A DNA stretch of 64,000 nt from a bacterium (GTDB lineage: Bacteria; Bacillota; Bacilli; Lactobacillales; Streptococcaceae): the NCBI GenBank assembly GCA_905221205.1, contig CAJNCG010000005.1, positions 1-64,000 on the forward strand. Reading direction: 5' to 3'. Positions 11,101 to 20,785 of this stretch are shown piece after piece. The position numbers were made by a program, and so were the translations under genes. Under the pieces are notes generated by a model. That model did no database searches, was not told the origin of the DNA, and saw only the letters and a list, made by a program, of their open reading frames with translations. How positions within the stretch are numbered: position 1 is the stretch's first letter; every line of letters begins with the position of its first letter.

Positions 11101-12567
11101 GACAAGGTTCCCGATATTGACTTGAACTTCTCGGGAGAAGACCAGCCTAGCGCCCACTTAGATGTGCGTGATATCTTTGGTGAAGAATATGCCTTCCGTG
11201 CAGGAACGGTTGGTACGGTGGCTGCTAAGACTGCCTATGGATTTGTAAAGGGCTATGAGAGAGATTACGGGAAGTTTTATCGTGATGCAGAGGTGGAACG
11301 ACTTGCTCAAGGTGCTGCTGGTGTCAAGCGGACAACGGGACAACACCCGGGGGGAATCGTTGTTATTCCTAACTACATGGATGTTTACGATTTTACGCCT
11401 GTCCAGTATCCAGCGGATGATGTGACGGCTGAATGGCAGACCACTCACTTTAACTTCCATGATATCGATGAGAACGTCCTCAAACTCGATGTGCTGGGGC
11501 ATGATGATCCGACCATGATTCGGAAACTGCAGGACTTGTCTGGGATTGATCCTAATGAAATTCCTATGGATGATGAAGGCGTGATGGCCCTATTTTCTGG
11601 GACTGATGTGCTAGGGGTGACTCCTGAACAAATCGGAACGCCGACGGGGATGTTGGGAATTCCAGAGTTTGGAACCAACTTTGTACGTGGGATGGTAGAT
11701 GAGACGCATCCGACGACTTTTGCAGAGTTGCTTCAGCTTTCAGGTCTGTCCCACGGTACCGATGTGTGGTTGGGGAATGCTCAGGATTTGATCAAGCAAG
11801 GAATTGCGGACCTGTCGACCGTTATCGGTTGTCGGGACGACATCATGGTTTACCTCATGCATGCTGGTCTCGAGCCTAAGATGGCCTTTACCATCATGGA
11901 ACGAGTACGTAAGGGCTTGTGGCTGAAGATTTCTGAAGAGGAGCGAAATGGCTACATCGAAGCCATGAAGGCCAATAAGGTGCCAGAGTGGTATATCGAA
12001 TCCTGTGGGAAAATTAAGTACATGTTCCCTAAAGCCCATGCGGCAGCCTACGTTATGATGGCCTTGCGTGTAGCTTACTTCAAGGTTCACCATCCCATTT
12101 ATTACTACTGTGCTTACTTCTCCATTCGTGCCAAGGCTTTTGATATCAAGACCATGGGGGCGGGCTTGGAGGCTATCAAGCGCAGAATGGAAGAAATCTC
12201 TGAAAAACGGAAGAACAATGAGGCTTCTAATGTGGAAATTGATCTCTATACAACTCTTGAGATTGTCAATGAAATGTGGGAACGTGGTTTCAAGTTTGGG
12301 AAGTTAGACCTCTACCGTAGTGATGCGACTGAATTCATCATTGACGGAGATACACTGATTCCACCATTTGTCGCTATGGATGGTCTGGGAGAGAACGTCG
12401 CTAAGCAGTTGGTGCGAGCGCGTGAAGAGGGAGAATTCCTCTCTAAAACAGAACTACGCAAGCGTGGAGGGCTCTCATCAACCTTGGTTGAAAAAATGGA
12501 TGAAATGGGAATTCTGGGCAATATGCCAGAGGATAACCAGTTGAGTTTGTTTGATGAGTTGTTTTAA
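8176..12567 (+). CDS. polC: DNA polymerase III PolC-type alpha subunit
   Basis: 1463 residues, full length for the Gram-positive replicative polymerase with built-in proofreading. Order: N-terminal domain, OB fold around 230-330, PHP domain with HAH at 342-344 split by the DEDD exonuclease (FDVETTG with D429 and E431), then PHP remainder and the polymerase core. The catalytic Asp pair is PDIDLNF (D980, D982). A four-cysteine zinc finger (CGQCQY...CPNCGHK) precedes it. The start at 8176 is preferred over the overlapping ATG at 8172 for its spacing to TGAGGA. Confidence 0.99.
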   Translation: MSNSFEILMNQLGMPAEMRQAPALSQADIERVVVHKISKVWEFHFVFSNILPIEIFLELKKGLSEEFSKTGNKAVFEIKALSQEFSNQLLQAYYREAFSEGPCASQGFKSLYQNLQVRAEGNQLLIEGSEAIDKEHFKKNHLPNLTKQLEKFGFPTFNCQVEKNDVLTQEQEEAFHAENEQIVQAANEEALRAMEQLEQMAPPPAEEKPAFDFQAKKAAAKPKLDKAEITPMIEVTTEENRLVFEGVVFDVEQKVTRTGRVLINFKMTDYTSSFSMQKWVKNEEEAKKFDLIKKNSWLRVRGNVEMNNFTRDLTMNVQDVQEVVHYERKDLMPEGERRVEFHAHTNMSTMDALPEVEEIVATAAKWGHKAVAITDHGNVQSFPHGYKAAKKAGIQLIYGMEANIVEDRVPIVYNEVEMDLSEATYVVFDVETTGLSAIYNDLIQVAASKMYKGNVIAEFDEFINPGHPLSAFTTELTGITDDHVKNAKPLEQVLQEFQEFCKDTVLVAHNATFDVGFMNANYERHGLPRISRPVIDTLEFARNLYPEYKRHGLGPLTKRFGVALEHHHMANYDAEATGRLLFIFIKEVAEKHGVTDLARLNIDLISPDSYKKARIKHATIYVKNQVGLKNIFKLVSLSNTKYFEGVPRIPRTVLDAHREGLILGSACSEGEVFDAVVSQGVDAAVEVAKYYDFIEVMPPAIYAPLIAKEQIKDMEELQTIIKSLIEVGDRLGKPVLATGNVHYIEPEEEIYREIIVRSLGQGAMINRTIGHGEHAQPAPLPKAHFRTTNEMLDEFAFLGEDLARKLVIENPNTLAETFEPVEVVKGDLYTPFIDKAEETVAELTYKKAFEIYGNPLPDIVDLRIEKELTSILGNGFAVIYLASQMLVQRSNERGYLVGSRGSVGSSFVATMIGITEVNPLSPHYVCGQCQYSEFITDGSYGSGFDMPNKDCPNCGHKLSKNGQDIPFETFLGFDGDKVPDIDLNFSGEDQPSAHLDVRDIFGEEYAFRAGTVGTVAAKTAYGFVKGYERDYGKFYRDAEVERLAQGAAGVKRTTGQHPGGIVVIPNYMDVYDFTPVQYPADDVTAEWQTTHFNFHDIDENVLKLDVLGHDDPTMIRKLQDLSGIDPNEIPMDDEGVMALFSGTDVLGVTPEQIGTPTGMLGIPEFGTNFVRGMVDETHPTTFAELLQLSGLSHGTDVWLGNAQDLIKQGIADLSTVIGCRDDIMVYLMHAGLEPKMAFTIMERVRKGLWLKISEEERNGYIEAMKANKVPEWYIESCGKIKYMFPKAHAAAYVMMALRVAYFKVHHPIYYYCAYFSIRAKAFDIKTMGAGLEAIKRRMEEISEKRKNNEASNVEIDLYTTLEIVNEMWERGFKFGKLDLYRSDATEFIIDGDTLIPPFVAMDGLGENVAKQLVRAREEGEFLSKTELRKRGGLSSTLVEKMDEMGILGNMPEDNQLSLFDELF

Positions 12568-12590
12568 GAATTAGAACGGAGAACATCTTT

Positions 12591-12731
12591 ATGAAACTTA
12601 GAATCTTTGCGGAAGATAAACCTGCTGAGAAGGTATTTGAATATCAATTAGAACTTGCTGATCAGACAATTCTTCTATCAACAGCACTCTTGTCAGGTGC
12701 TATTGCTTTGGCAGGATTATTTTCTGCTTTG
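12591..12731 (+). CDS. Small hypothetical protein, 46 residues
   Basis: An ORF with GGAGA at 12578-12582, 8 bases before ATG 12591. The product begins MKLRIFAEDKPAEKVFEYQL, has a mid segment LADQTILLST and a hydrophobic C-terminus (GAIALAGLFLL). A single membrane-associated helix at the end is plausible. The stop falls in TTATTTCTGCTTTGA; one extra T in the T run would extend the frame to a 50-residue product ending SALKEK with a charged tail. So either a short form or a one-base loss is present. Function unknown; it lies between polC and the aminopeptidase. Confidence 0.5.
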
Positions 12732-12764
12732 AAAGAAAAATAAAAATAGAAAAGGACAAATAAA

Positions 12765-14006
12765 ATGGTTTTACCAAATTTTAAAGAAAATCTAGAAAAA
12801 TATGCGAAATTGTTGGTTGCGAATGGGATTAACGTGCAGCCTGGTCACACTTTGGCTCTTTCTATCGATGTGGAGCAACGCGAGTTGGCTCATTTAATTG
12901 TGAAAGAAGCTTATGCTTTGGGGGCACATGAGGTTATCGTTCAGTGGACAGATGATGTGATTAACCGTGAGAAATTTCTCCATGCGCCGATGGAGCGTCT
13001 GGACAATGTGCCAGAATATAAGATTGCTGAGATGAACTATCTCTTGGAGAACAAGGCTAGCCGTCTTGGTGTCCGTTCTTCTGATCCAGGTGCCTTGAAC
13101 GGAGTGGATGCTGACAAGCTTTCAGCTTCTGCTAAAGCTATGGGACTTGCTATGAAGCCAATGCGTATCGCAACTCAATCCAACAAGGTTAGCTGGACTG
13201 TAGCAGCCGCTGCTGGACTTGAGTGGGCTAAGAAAGTCTTTCCAAATGCAGCGAGCGATGAAGAAGCAGTAGATTTTCTTTGGGATCAAATCTTCAAAAC
13301 CTGCCGAGTCTACGAAGAAGATCCTGTTAAGGCCTGGGAAGAACACGCTGCTATCCTCAAGAGCAAGGCAGATATGCTTAATAAAGAGCAGTTTTCAGCT
13401 CTTCACTACACAGCGCCAGGAACTGATTTGACACTTGGTTTGCCGAAGAACCACGTTTGGGAATCAGCTGGTGCTATCAATGCACAGGGAGAAGGATTCT
13501 TGCCAAATATGCCGACAGAGGAAGTTTTCACAGCGCCTGATTTCCGTCGCGCAGATGGTTATGTCACTTCTACAAAACCGCTTAGCTATAACGGAAATAT
13601 CATCGAAGGTATTAAGGTAACCTTTAAGGATGGACAAATCGTTGACATCACTGCTGAGAAGGGCGATCAAGTCATGAAAGACCTTGTCTTTGAAAATGCG
13701 GGTGCGCGTGCCTTGGGTGAATGTGCCTTGGTACCAGATCCAAGCCCAATTTCTCAGTCAGGTATTACCTTCTTCAACACCCTTTTCGATGAGAATGCTT
13801 CAAACCACTTGGCTATCGGTGCAGCCTATGCGACTAGCGTTGTTGGTGGAGCAGATATGAGCGAAGAAGAGCTTGAAGCTGCAGGACTTAACCGTTCAGA
13901 TGTTCACGTGGACTTTATGATTGGTTCTAACCAAATGGATATCGATGGTATCCGTGAGGATGGAACACGTGTGCCACTCTTCCGTAACGGAAATTGGGCA
14001 AATTAG
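12765..14006 (+). CDS. pepS: M29-family metallo-aminopeptidase
   Basis: 413 residues, a cytoplasmic metal-dependent aminopeptidase of the M29 family (AmpS/PepS/thermophilic aminopeptidase T group). The C-terminal half holds the metal-site blocks: GECALVPDPSPIS, NTLFDENASNHLAIG and DVHVDFMIGS. It releases N-terminal residues from peptides, which suits a peptide-importing streptococcus. An AAAGGA site precedes the ATG. A small membrane-protein gene follows 9 bases after the stop and is probably co-transcribed. Confidence 0.93.
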   Translation: MVLPNFKENLEKYAKLLVANGINVQPGHTLALSIDVEQRELAHLIVKEAYALGAHEVIVQWTDDVINREKFLHAPMERLDNVPEYKIAEMNYLLENKASRLGVRSSDPGALNGVDADKLSASAKAMGLAMKPMRIATQSNKVSWTVAAAAGLEWAKKVFPNAASDEEAVDFLWDQIFKTCRVYEEDPVKAWEEHAAILKSKADMLNKEQFSALHYTAPGTDLTLGLPKNHVWESAGAINAQGEGFLPNMPTEEVFTAPDFRRADGYVTSTKPLSYNGNIIEGIKVTFKDGQIVDITAEKGDQVMKDLVFENAGARALGECALVPDPSPISQSGITFFNTLFDENASNHLAIGAAYATSVVGGADMSEEELEAAGLNRSDVHVDFMIGSNQMDIDGIREDGTRVPLFRNGNWAN

Positions 14007-14015
14007 GGAGCCAAG

Positions 14016-14246
14016 ATGATAGGAAGTATGTTTGTTGGTCTCCTAGTGGGACTCTTAGCAGGTGCTTTGACCAATCGTGGAGAACGTATGGGATGCTTTG
14101 GAAAAATGTTCCTCGGTTGGATTGGTGCCTTTCTGGGGCACTTGCTCTTTGGAACGTGGGGGCCAGTTTTATCAGGAACAGCCATTATTCCGGCAGTACT
14201 AGGTTCCATGATTGTCTTAGCTATTTTTTGGAGACGAGGAAGTTAA
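14016..14246 (+). CDS. Small membrane protein, GlsB/YeaQ-like
   Basis: 76 residues with three hydrophobic helices and glycine-rich turns (GLLVGLLAGAL, GWIGAFLGHLLFG, IIPAVLGSMIVL). This is the plan of the GlsB/YeaQ/YmgE (transglycosylase-associated) small membrane proteins, whose function is unclear. GGGAG precedes ATG 14016. It lies downstream of the aminopeptidase in the same direction and ends just before a strong terminator. Confidence 0.75.
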   Translation: MIGSMFVGLLVGLLAGALTNRGERMGCFGKMFLGWIGAFLGHLLFGTWGPVLSGTAIIPAVLGSMIVLAIFWRRGS

Positions 14247-14264
14247 TTTCCTAAATCGGAAATG

Positions 14265-14299
14265 AAAAGGAGGTTGGTCATTGAGACAGCCTCCTTTTG
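14265..14299 (+). terminator. Terminator before the rsuA-type gene
   Basis: AAAAGGAGG (14265-14273) pairs with CCTCCTTTT (14290-14298). A promoter begins directly after it. Confidence 0.85.
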
Positions 14300-14303
14300 A
14301 GTA

Positions 14304-14318
14304 TGATATAATAGTTCT
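14304..14318 (+). promoter_or_regulatory. Extended -10 promoter predicting a leaderless mRNA
   Basis: TGATATAAT (14304-14312) is followed by only 6 bases before ATG 14319, so transcription should begin at or within a base of the A of the start codon. No ribosome-binding site is present. Confidence 0.65.
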
Positions 14319-15041
14319 ATGAGATTAGATAAATTTTTAGTTGCCTGCGCTGTGGGGAGCCGGACTGAGGTCAAAAATTTGATCAAGGCTGGGCGCGTGA
14401 CGGTAAATGGTAAAAAAGAGAAATCAGCTAAATTGCAGATTGATGAAAAAATAGATGAGATTCGCTTTGATGGGCAAGTGTTGGAGTATGAAGAGTTTGT
14501 CTACTACATGATGAACAAACCCCAAGGAGTTATTTCAGCGACTGAGGATCCCAAGCACAGAACCGTGTTGGACTTGCTGGATGATATTGCTCGGACCAAG
14601 GAAGTTTTTCCAGTAGGGCGCTTGGATATTGATACGCATGGCCTCCTACTCTTGACCAATGATGGCAAGCTTGCTCATGCTCTTCTTTCGCCCAAGCGTC
14701 ATGTGGGCAAGACTTATCTGGCTCTGGTCAAGGGAATTATGACCCAAGAAGACGTGGAGTCATTTGCCAAGGGAATTCCTCTTAAAGACTTTACTTGTCA
14801 GCCTGCTAAACTGGAACTTGTTTCCATAGATACAGCAAAGAATCAGAGCCAAATCCGCGTGACTATTGCAGAAGGGAAGTTCCATCAGGTTAAGCGTATG
14901 GTGGCTTACTGTGGCAAGGAAGTAGTGGACCTACAGCGTTTGACTATGGGAACTCTGATTTTAGATGAGAACTTGCAGAGAGGGGAATGGCGTCGCTTGA
15001 CCAAGGAGGAATTAGAAGTTCTTCTTGCGAGTATTGCTTAA
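14319..15041 (+). CDS. RsuA/RluB-family pseudouridine synthase
   Basis: 240 residues. An S4 RNA-binding domain at the N-terminus (RLDKFLVACAVGSRTEVKNLI) is followed by the RsuA-type catalytic domain. The signature GRLDIDTHGLLLLT carries the catalytic aspartate, D103. Its size fits the 16S rRNA U516 enzyme RsuA rather than a longer RluB, but the family cannot be separated by eye. The start has no ribosome-binding site and sits 7 bases after the -10, so leaderless translation is expected. Confidence 0.9.
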   Translation: MRLDKFLVACAVGSRTEVKNLIKAGRVTVNGKKEKSAKLQIDEKIDEIRFDGQVLEYEEFVYYMMNKPQGVISATEDPKHRTVLDLLDDIARTKEVFPVGRLDIDTHGLLLLTNDGKLAHALLSPKRHVGKTYLALVKGIMTQEDVESFAKGIPLKDFTCQPAKLELVSIDTAKNQSQIRVTIAEGKFHQVKRMVAYCGKEVVDLQRLTMGTLILDENLQRGEWRRLTKEELEVLLASIA

Positions 15042-15056
15042 TTTGGTTTATATTCA

Positions 15057-15088
15057 AAAAAGGTGAGGAAGAATATCCTTGCCTTTTA
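15057..15088 (+). terminator. Terminator after the rsuA-type gene
   Basis: AAAAGGTGAGGA pairs with TCCTTGCCTTTT through two G-U pairs around a 6-base loop. Confidence 0.7.
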
Positions 15089-15098
15089 TGTTTTTCAG

Positions 15099-15126
15099 TT
15101 GCTTACTTTGTGAAAAGAGTTATAAT
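15099..15126 (+). promoter_or_regulatory. pepC promoter
   Basis: TTGCTT (15099-15104), 16-base spacer, TATAAT (15121-15126). AAGGAGG at 15141-15147 is the ribosome-binding site. Confidence 0.7.
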
Positions 15127-15152
15127 AGACTGTAGAATAAAAGGAGGAATCT

Positions 15153-16487
15153 ATGAACGCGATTCAAGAATCATTTACTGATAAATTATTTGCCAACTAT
15201 GAAGCAAATGTAAAATACCAAGCGATTGAAAATGCTGCCAGCCACAACGGAATTTTTGCAGCTCTAGAACGTCGCCAAAGCCATGTAGACAATACGCCTG
15301 TTTTCTCATTGGATTTGACCAAGGACAAGGTAACCAACCAGAAAGCGTCTGGTCGTTGCTGGATGTTTGCAGCTCTCAACACCTTCCGCCACAAACTCAT
15401 CTCGCAATATAAATTGGAAAATTTTGAGTTATCACAGGCCCACACATTCTTCTGGGACAAGTATGAGAAATCAAACTGGTTCTTGGAGCAAGTGATTGCG
15501 ACTGCAGACCAAGACTTGACAAGCCGTAAGGTTAAATTCCTACTTCAAACACCTCAACAAGATGGTGGCCAATGGGATATGGTCGTTTCTCTCTTTGAGA
15601 AATATGGTGTCGTGCCTAAGTCAGTTTACCCTGAGTCCGTTTCATCTAGCAGCAGCCGTGAGCTAAATGCAATCCTCAACAAATTGCTTCGCCAAGATGC
15701 TCAAATCTTGCGTGACTTGCTTGCTTCTGGTGCAGACCAAGCGACTGTCCAAGCTAAGAAAGAAGACCTCTTGCAAGAAATTTTTAACTTCCTTGCTATG
15801 TCTTTAGGGCTTCCACCACGTAAATTTGACTTTGCTTATCGCGATAAGGATAACAACTACCAAAGCGAAAAGGGTATCACGCCACAAGAATTTTACAAGA
15901 AATATGTCAATCTTCCTCTAGAAGATTACGTTTCTGTTATCAATGCCCCAACTGCTGACAAACCTTACGGCCAATCTTACACAGTTGAGATGTTGGGAAA
16001 TGTTGTTGGTAGCCGTGCAGTTCGTTACATCAACGTACCGATGGAACGCTTGAAAGAATTGGCGATTGCCCAAATGCAAGCAGGTGAGACTGTTTGGTTT
16101 GGTTCTGATGTTGGTCAGCTTAGCAACCGAAAAGCTGGAATCCTTGCGACTGATGTTTATGACTTTGAATCAAGCATGGACATTAAACTCACTCAAGACA
16201 AGGCTGGACGTTTGGACTACAGCGAAAGCTTGATGACCCACGCCATGGTCTTGACAGGTGTGGATTTGGACGAAAATGGCAAATCAACCAAGTGGAAGGT
16301 TGAAAACTCTTGGGGAGACAAGGTCGGTACAGATGGTTACTTTGTTGCCTCAGACGCTTGGATGGACGAATACACTTACCAAATCGTTGTCCGTAAAGAA
16401 TTGCTGACAGCAGAAGAACAAGCTGCTTATGAAGCAGAACCAATCGTGCTTGCACCATGGGATCCAATGGGAGCCTTGGCAGAATAA
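15153..16487 (+). CDS. pepC: Aminopeptidase C (bleomycin-hydrolase family)
   Basis: 444 residues, normal length for the C1 cysteine aminopeptidase PepC, a cytoplasmic hexameric enzyme of lactic acid bacteria. The catalytic triad is visible: C69 in QKASGRCWMFAALN, His in SLMTHAMVLTG, and Asn in VENSWGDKVG. AAGGAGG lies 5 bases before the ATG. The stop codon TAA is joined directly to a BOX repeat. A two-way terminator separates it from the convergent man operon. Confidence 0.97.
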   Translation: MNAIQESFTDKLFANYEANVKYQAIENAASHNGIFAALERRQSHVDNTPVFSLDLTKDKVTNQKASGRCWMFAALNTFRHKLISQYKLENFELSQAHTFFWDKYEKSNWFLEQVIATADQDLTSRKVKFLLQTPQQDGGQWDMVVSLFEKYGVVPKSVYPESVSSSSSRELNAILNKLLRQDAQILRDLLASGADQATVQAKKEDLLQEIFNFLAMSLGLPPRKFDFAYRDKDNNYQSEKGITPQEFYKKYVNLPLEDYVSVINAPTADKPYGQSYTVEMLGNVVGSRAVRYINVPMERLKELAIAQMQAGETVWFGSDVGQLSNRKAGILATDVYDFESSMDIKLTQDKAGRLDYSESLMTHAMVLTGVDLDENGKSTKWKVENSWGDKVGTDGYFVASDAWMDEYTYQIVVRKELLTAEEQAAYEAEPIVLAPWDPMGALAE

Positions 16488-16577
16488 TACTCAATGAAAA
16501 TTAAAGAGCAAACTAGGAAGCTAGCCGCAGGCTGTACTTGAGTACGGTAAGGCGACGCTGACGTGGTTTGAAAGTAT
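16487..16577 (+). repeat. BOX element, compact (boxA+boxC)
   Basis: About 91 bases beginning ATACTCAATGAAAATTAAAG and ending in GAAAGTAT, including the block GGTAAGGCGACGCTGACG typical of the BOX family. The central boxB modules are missing. Its first base is the last base of the pepC stop codon. Confidence 0.85.
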
Positions 16578-16590
16578 AAAAGCATAGAAA

Positions 16591-16622
16591 AAAGGAATCA
16601 GGCTTAGAACCTGGTTCCTTTT
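16591..16622. terminator. Two-way terminator between pepC and manZ
   Basis: AAGGAATCAGG (16592-16602) pairs with CCTGGTTCCTT (16610-16620), with A and T tracts on the two sides. It serves both convergent units. Confidence 0.85.
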
Positions 16623-16633
16623 AAGTTGCTTGA

Positions 16634-17545
16634 TTACATGATACCGAAGAAACGAGCTGCGATACCTACTGCAAAGAGAGCAAGGATGATTGAGATTGGT
16701 GATACTTTTTTCTTAAGTAACCACATGCAAAGGAAAGTAAGGAGAAGTCCCATTAATCCTGGAATCAATGAGTTCAACTGACCTTGAAGGGTTTGTGGTT
16801 GAATCTTATCTAGGCTCAATCCACCAAGTGCTTGACCAAGGATACCTTTCAATTCAGCACCCGATACAGGACCTTCTGGGAAGTTGATGTAGGCACCTTC
16901 AGCCAATTGTTTACCTGGAAGGTTAACAGTGAAGTTGATCGATACCCAACGTTGTACAAGAACGGCAAGAATGAACATACCAAGGATAGAAGCACCTTTA
17001 GTGATGTCTTTCAAGATACCACCAGACATGTCTTTAGTGATTTCAGAACCAGCCTTGTAACCAAACTCTTGTGTGTACCATAGGAAGGCCATACGGATCG
17101 CATTCCATCCGAAGAAGAAGAGAAGTGGACCAACCAAGTTACCAGATGCAGCAAGGGATGCACCAAGAGCTCCAAGGATAGGACGAACTGTAAACCAGAA
17201 TACTGGGTCACCGATACCAGCAAGAGGTCCCATCATACCGATTTTAACCCCTTGGATAGCAGCGTCATCAATTTCAACACCGTTAGCACGTTCTTCTTCA
17301 AGTGCAAGAGTAACCCCCATGATTGGAGCAGCTACGTATGGGTGAGTGTTAAAGAACTCAAGGTGGCGCTCAAGAGCAGCAGCTTGGTCTTCTTTAGTAG
17401 TGTACAATTTTTTGATAGCTGGGATCAATGAATAAGCCCAACCCAAGTTTTGCATACGCTCGTAGTTCCAAGAACCTTGAAGGAATTGTGAACGCCACCA
17501 AACTTTTTTACGATCTGATTTTGATAATTGAAGTTTTTCAGTCAT
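16634..17545 (-). CDS. manZ: Mannose PTS component IID
   Basis: 303 residues of the PTS mannose/fructose/sorbose IID family. With IIC it forms the membrane channel that carries glucose, mannose, glucosamine and related sugars. Conserved blocks include RSQFLQGSWNYERMQNLGWAYSL near the N-terminus and GPLAGIGDPVFWFT, with helices toward the C-terminus. It is last in manXYZ, 14 bases after manY, and ends at the shared terminator. Also called manN in streptococci. Confidence 0.96.
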   Translation of the reverse strand: MTEKLQLSKSDRKKVWWRSQFLQGSWNYERMQNLGWAYSLIPAIKKLYTTKEDQAAALERHLEFFNTHPYVAAPIMGVTLALEEERANGVEIDDAAIQGVKIGMMGPLAGIGDPVFWFTVRPILGALGASLAASGNLVGPLLFFFGWNAIRMAFLWYTQEFGYKAGSEITKDMSGGILKDITKGASILGMFILAVLVQRWVSINFTVNLPGKQLAEGAYINFPEGPVSGAELKGILGQALGGLSLDKIQPQTLQGQLNSLIPGLMGLLLTFLCMWLLKKKVSPISIILALFAVGIAARFFGIM

Positions 17546-17559
17546 GATTGTTCCCCTTT

Positions 17560-18372
17560 CTAGTAGTCTTCTAGGATATCACCGATTGGGTCGTTAGAAG
17601 TCGCAGCTCCGCCGCCACCGTTACCACCTTGTTTTGAAAGGTTAAGGTAGATGAAGGCAAGGGCAACACCGACTACACCAAGGGCAATCAAAGTCAATTG
17701 AGAAATGGCAGCAAGAGCAAAACCGATAGCGAAGAATGGCCATACTTCACGAGTTGCCATCATGTTGATAACCATAGCGTAACCAACGGCAACGACCATA
17801 GCACCACCGACAGCCATACCACCATTCAACCAGTCTGGCATCAATTTAAGAGCGTCTTGAACGGCAGAAGCTGGGATAGCGATAAGGAAGGCTGCAGGGA
17901 TAGCAATACGAAGACCTTGAAGAAGAAGTGCGATAAAGTGAGCACGTTCAACAGCTGCAATATTTCCTTCTTTAGCAGCAGCATCTGCAGTGTGAACCAA
18001 ACCAACTGAGATTGTACGAACAATCATAGTCAAGAAAAGTCCAGCTACGGCAAGAGGGATAGCTGTTGCTGTTGCAACGGCGATACCTTCAGTAGTAAAG
18101 TTACCACCTTTGATCAAGATGATTGCTGCGGCAACAGATGCAAGAGCAGCGTCAGGAGCTACGGCAGCTCCGATGTTTGCCCAACCAAGGGCAATCATTT
18201 GAAGTGATCCACCAAGCATAACCCCTGCTTCGAGGTTACCAGTTGCAAGTCCGATAAGGGTACATGCGACGATTGGTTGATGGAATTGGAATTGGTCGAG
18301 GATACCTTCAAGACCTGCAAGGAAGGCAACAACTACAACCAAGACAGCAGAAATAATTGAAATATCTGACAT
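17560..18372 (-). CDS. manY: Mannose PTS component IIC
   Basis: 270 residues, a highly hydrophobic IIC subunit of the mannose-class PTS. Several long helices rich in Ala/Gly are visible, including the ACTLIGLATGNLEAGVMLGG region, and a C-terminal glycine-rich tail. The start has AAAGGAAT upstream on the minus strand. It is the middle gene of manXYZ. Class IIC/IID proteins are also docking sites for class IIa bacteriocins in relatives, which is family knowledge and not shown here. Also called manM. Confidence 0.96.
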   Translation of the reverse strand: MSDISIISAVLVVVVAFLAGLEGILDQFQFHQPIVACTLIGLATGNLEAGVMLGGSLQMIALGWANIGAAVAPDAALASVAAAIILIKGGNFTTEGIAVATATAIPLAVAGLFLTMIVRTISVGLVHTADAAAKEGNIAAVERAHFIALLLQGLRIAIPAAFLIAIPASAVQDALKLMPDWLNGGMAVGGAMVVAVGYAMVINMMATREVWPFFAIGFALAAISQLTLIALGVVGVALAFIYLNLSKQGGNGGGGAATSNDPIGDILEDY

Positions 18373-18446
18373 GGTTTTATTCCTTTTCTATTTAATGATA
18401 ATAAAGTGAAAAATTTTCTTAGAATTCTTCTATAGTTTGATATTTG

Positions 18447-19436
18447 TTATTGAACGTTGGCTTTGCTAATCAAGTCAAACAAATCTTTTTTAGTGTCGTT
18501 TGGTACTTTACGTACATCAAATTCAACACCGAGGTCACGCATTTTTTCAAATGTAGCAACGTCATCTTTGTCCATAGACAAAACGTTGTTGACCATTGTT
18601 TTACCTGTTGAGTGAGCCATTGATCCTACGTTAAGGGTCTTGATTGGCACGCCACCTTCGATTGCACGAAGCGCATCTTGAGGTGTTTCAAACAAGATAA
18701 GGGCATGTGTTTCTCCAAAGCGTGGGTCTTTTGAAACCTCAATCAATTTTTGAATTGGAACCACATTGGCTCTGACATTATTTGGAGCTGCTTGTTTAAT
18801 CAATTCTTTACGAAGATCGTCGTTGGCAACGTTATCTGAAGCAACGATAATACGGTCTGCTTTTGAATCTGGAGTCCAAGCAGTTGCAACCTGACCGTGA
18901 AGGAGACGTGTGTCAAGACGAGCAAGATTGATTTTCAATTTACCATCCCCGATAACAGTTCCTTCTGGGATAGCAGCTTGGGCAACTGGAGCAGCTGCAG
19001 CACTTGCAACTTCTTCAGCTGGATTGAGCTCTTCTGGAAGAGCTTTGATGCCATCTTTGGCTTCTTTAATAATATTAGCAGCAACTTTTTCTACACCTGC
19101 AGCAGCGTCCATCAGGCGCTCTGTGTAGGCTTGAATTAACATCGGTAAGTTAAGTCCTGTGATGATGGCAAACTTACGCTCAGGATTTTCTCCCATCACG
19201 CGACTAGCTTGGTTAAATGGAGATCCACTCCAAAGGTCAGCCAAAACTAGAACCTCATCTTCTGCGTCAAATGCAGCAACAGCGTTATTAAACTTAGCGT
19301 ATAAATCATCAGGACCTTCATTTGGCATAAAGGTTACAACTTGAACCTTTTCTTGTTCACCAAAGATCATAGATCCTGACTGATGAATACCCGCAGCAAA
19401 TTCGCCGTGGCTCGCAATAATGATTCCGATACTCAT
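18447..19436 (-). CDS. manX: Mannose PTS component IIAB
   Basis: 329 residues. The IIA domain (1-135) has the phospho-acceptor H10 in ASHGEFAAG. An Ala/Pro/Glu-rich linker (about 138-160) leads to the IIB domain, with phospho-acceptor H180 in [13 protein letters not shown]. Phosphate passes from HPr to H10 to H180 to sugar. The start MSIGIII is chosen at 19436 because the AAGGAGG lies 10 bases before it; the ATG 9 bases further out would be 2 bases from that site. First gene of manXYZ, behind a promoter with a cre-like box. Also called manL. Confidence 0.96.
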
Positions 19437-19495
19437 TATTGTCATTCCTCCTTTTTTGTTTTAGTTTTCGTTTAAGAAAACTTTAAGACTAAATA

Positions 19496-19524
19496 AGTAT
19501 AAACCGTTTTCATCTAAAAATCAA
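19496..19524 (-). promoter_or_regulatory. man operon promoter with cre-like box in the spacer
   Basis: On the minus strand: TTGATT (19519-19524), a 17-base spacer, then TATACT (19496-19501). TGAAAACGGTTTAT (19499-19512) overlaps the spacer and -10 and fits the CcpA site TGNAANCGNTNNCA except for one base near its end. CcpA binding there would block polymerase. Confidence 0.7.
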
Positions 19525-19622
19525 CTATTTATCATAAAATAATTAAAAAGCTTATATCTGAAAATGTTGATATATTAAGTTTTAAGAGAGGTTTTTTTGA
19601 ATCACTATTTAAAAATTTAATA

Positions 19623-19652
19623 TAAAAAAGTTGGAAGTAGCTTCCAACTTTT
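19623..19652 (-). terminator. Terminator of the alcohol dehydrogenase gene
   Basis: AAAAGTTGGAAG (19626-19637) pairs with CTTCCAACTTTT (19641-19652) around a 3-base loop. On the minus strand a T run follows. Confidence 0.85.
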
Positions 19653-19671
19653 AAAATAAGTTTCTATTAGA

Positions 19672-20691
19672 TTAGTGGGTGAAGTCGAGTACCATACGTC
19701 CTTGGATTTGACCTTTTTCCATTTCGTCGAAAATGGCTACAGCATCTTCTACTGGACGTTTTTGGACAACTGGAACTACTAAACCTTCTGCACCGAATTG
19801 GAAGGCTTCTTCCAAGTCTTTACGAGTTCCAACAAGAGAACCGATGACTTGGATTCCATCGAGGACGGTTTTCACGATGCTGAGTTCCATCATTTCAGAA
19901 GGAAGACCAACAGCGACTACGCGACCACCGGCACGAACGGAGTCAACAGCCTGATTGAAGGCAACTTTAGATACAGCAGTTACGACAGCTGAATGAGCTC
20001 CTCCATCAGTTTTTTCCTTGATGAGTCCTGGGACATCATCAACTTCTAGACCGTTAATCACAATGTCCGCACCTACTTCTTTTGCAAGGGCAAGTTTGTC
20101 GTTATTGATATCGACTGCGATGACATGAGCATTGAATACTTTTTTAGCATATTGAACAGCTAGGTTACCAAGCCCACCGGCACCATAAAGGACAACCCAT
20201 TGGCCTGGTTCAACTTTGGCCTCTTTAATAGCTTTATAGGTTGTTACACCAGCACATGTGATAGAAGAAGCTTGGGCTGGATCAAGTCCGTCAGGAACTT
20301 TGACAGCATAGTCTGCAGTTACAATACATTGTTCAGCCATACCACCATCTACTGAGTAGCCAGCATTTTTTACTGTACGGCAAAGAGTTTCACGGCCAGT
20401 AGTACAGTATTCGCAAGTGCCACATCCTTCAAAGAACCAAGCAACGCTGACGCGGTCGCCGACTTTAAGGCTTTTCACATCTGGGGCAATTTCTTTAACG
20501 ATACCAACACCTTCATGTCCTAAAACACGTCCTGGTACTTGACCAAAGTCACCATGGGCAACGTGGAGGTCAGTGTGGCAAACACCACAGTATTCAATTT
20601 CTACAAGTGCTTCCCCAGTTTCAAGTGGACGGAGTACTTTTTCTTCAACAGCAACACCAGTGCTTTCTGGATTTACAACAACAGCTTTCAT
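19672..20691 (-). CDS. adhP: Zinc-dependent alcohol dehydrogenase
   Basis: 339 residues, medium-chain dehydrogenase/reductase family. Catalytic zinc ligands include C38 (CGVCHTD) and H59-E60 (GHEGVG). The structural zinc site has the four cysteines C90, C93, C96 and C104. The NAD-binding turn is [11 protein letters not shown]. It interconverts acetaldehyde and ethanol with NAD(H), supporting redox balance in fermentation. It has its own promoter with a Rex-like box and its own terminator, so it is a single-gene unit upstream of the man operon. Confidence 0.95.
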   Translation of the reverse strand: MKAVVVNPESTGVAVEEKVLRPLETGEALVEIEYCGVCHTDLHVAHGDFGQVPGRVLGHEGVGIVKEIAPDVKSLKVGDRVSVAWFFEGCGTCEYCTTGRETLCRTVKNAGYSVDGGMAEQCIVTADYAVKVPDGLDPAQASSITCAGVTTYKAIKEAKVEPGQWVVLYGAGGLGNLAVQYAKKVFNAHVIAVDINNDKLALAKEVGADIVINGLEVDDVPGLIKEKTDGGAHSAVVTAVSKVAFNQAVDSVRAGGRVVAVGLPSEMMELSIVKTVLDGIQVIGSLVGTRKDLEEAFQFGAEGLVVPVVQKRPVEDAVAIFDEMEKGQIQGRMVLDFTH

Positions 20692-20785
20692 AGCTATCCT
20701 CCTTGATATTGACCGAGAACAGGGACAACGGGACTGGATTGATTTTGTGTCAACAGAGTCGAGTGTGACGAGCTCTCTTGTATTT

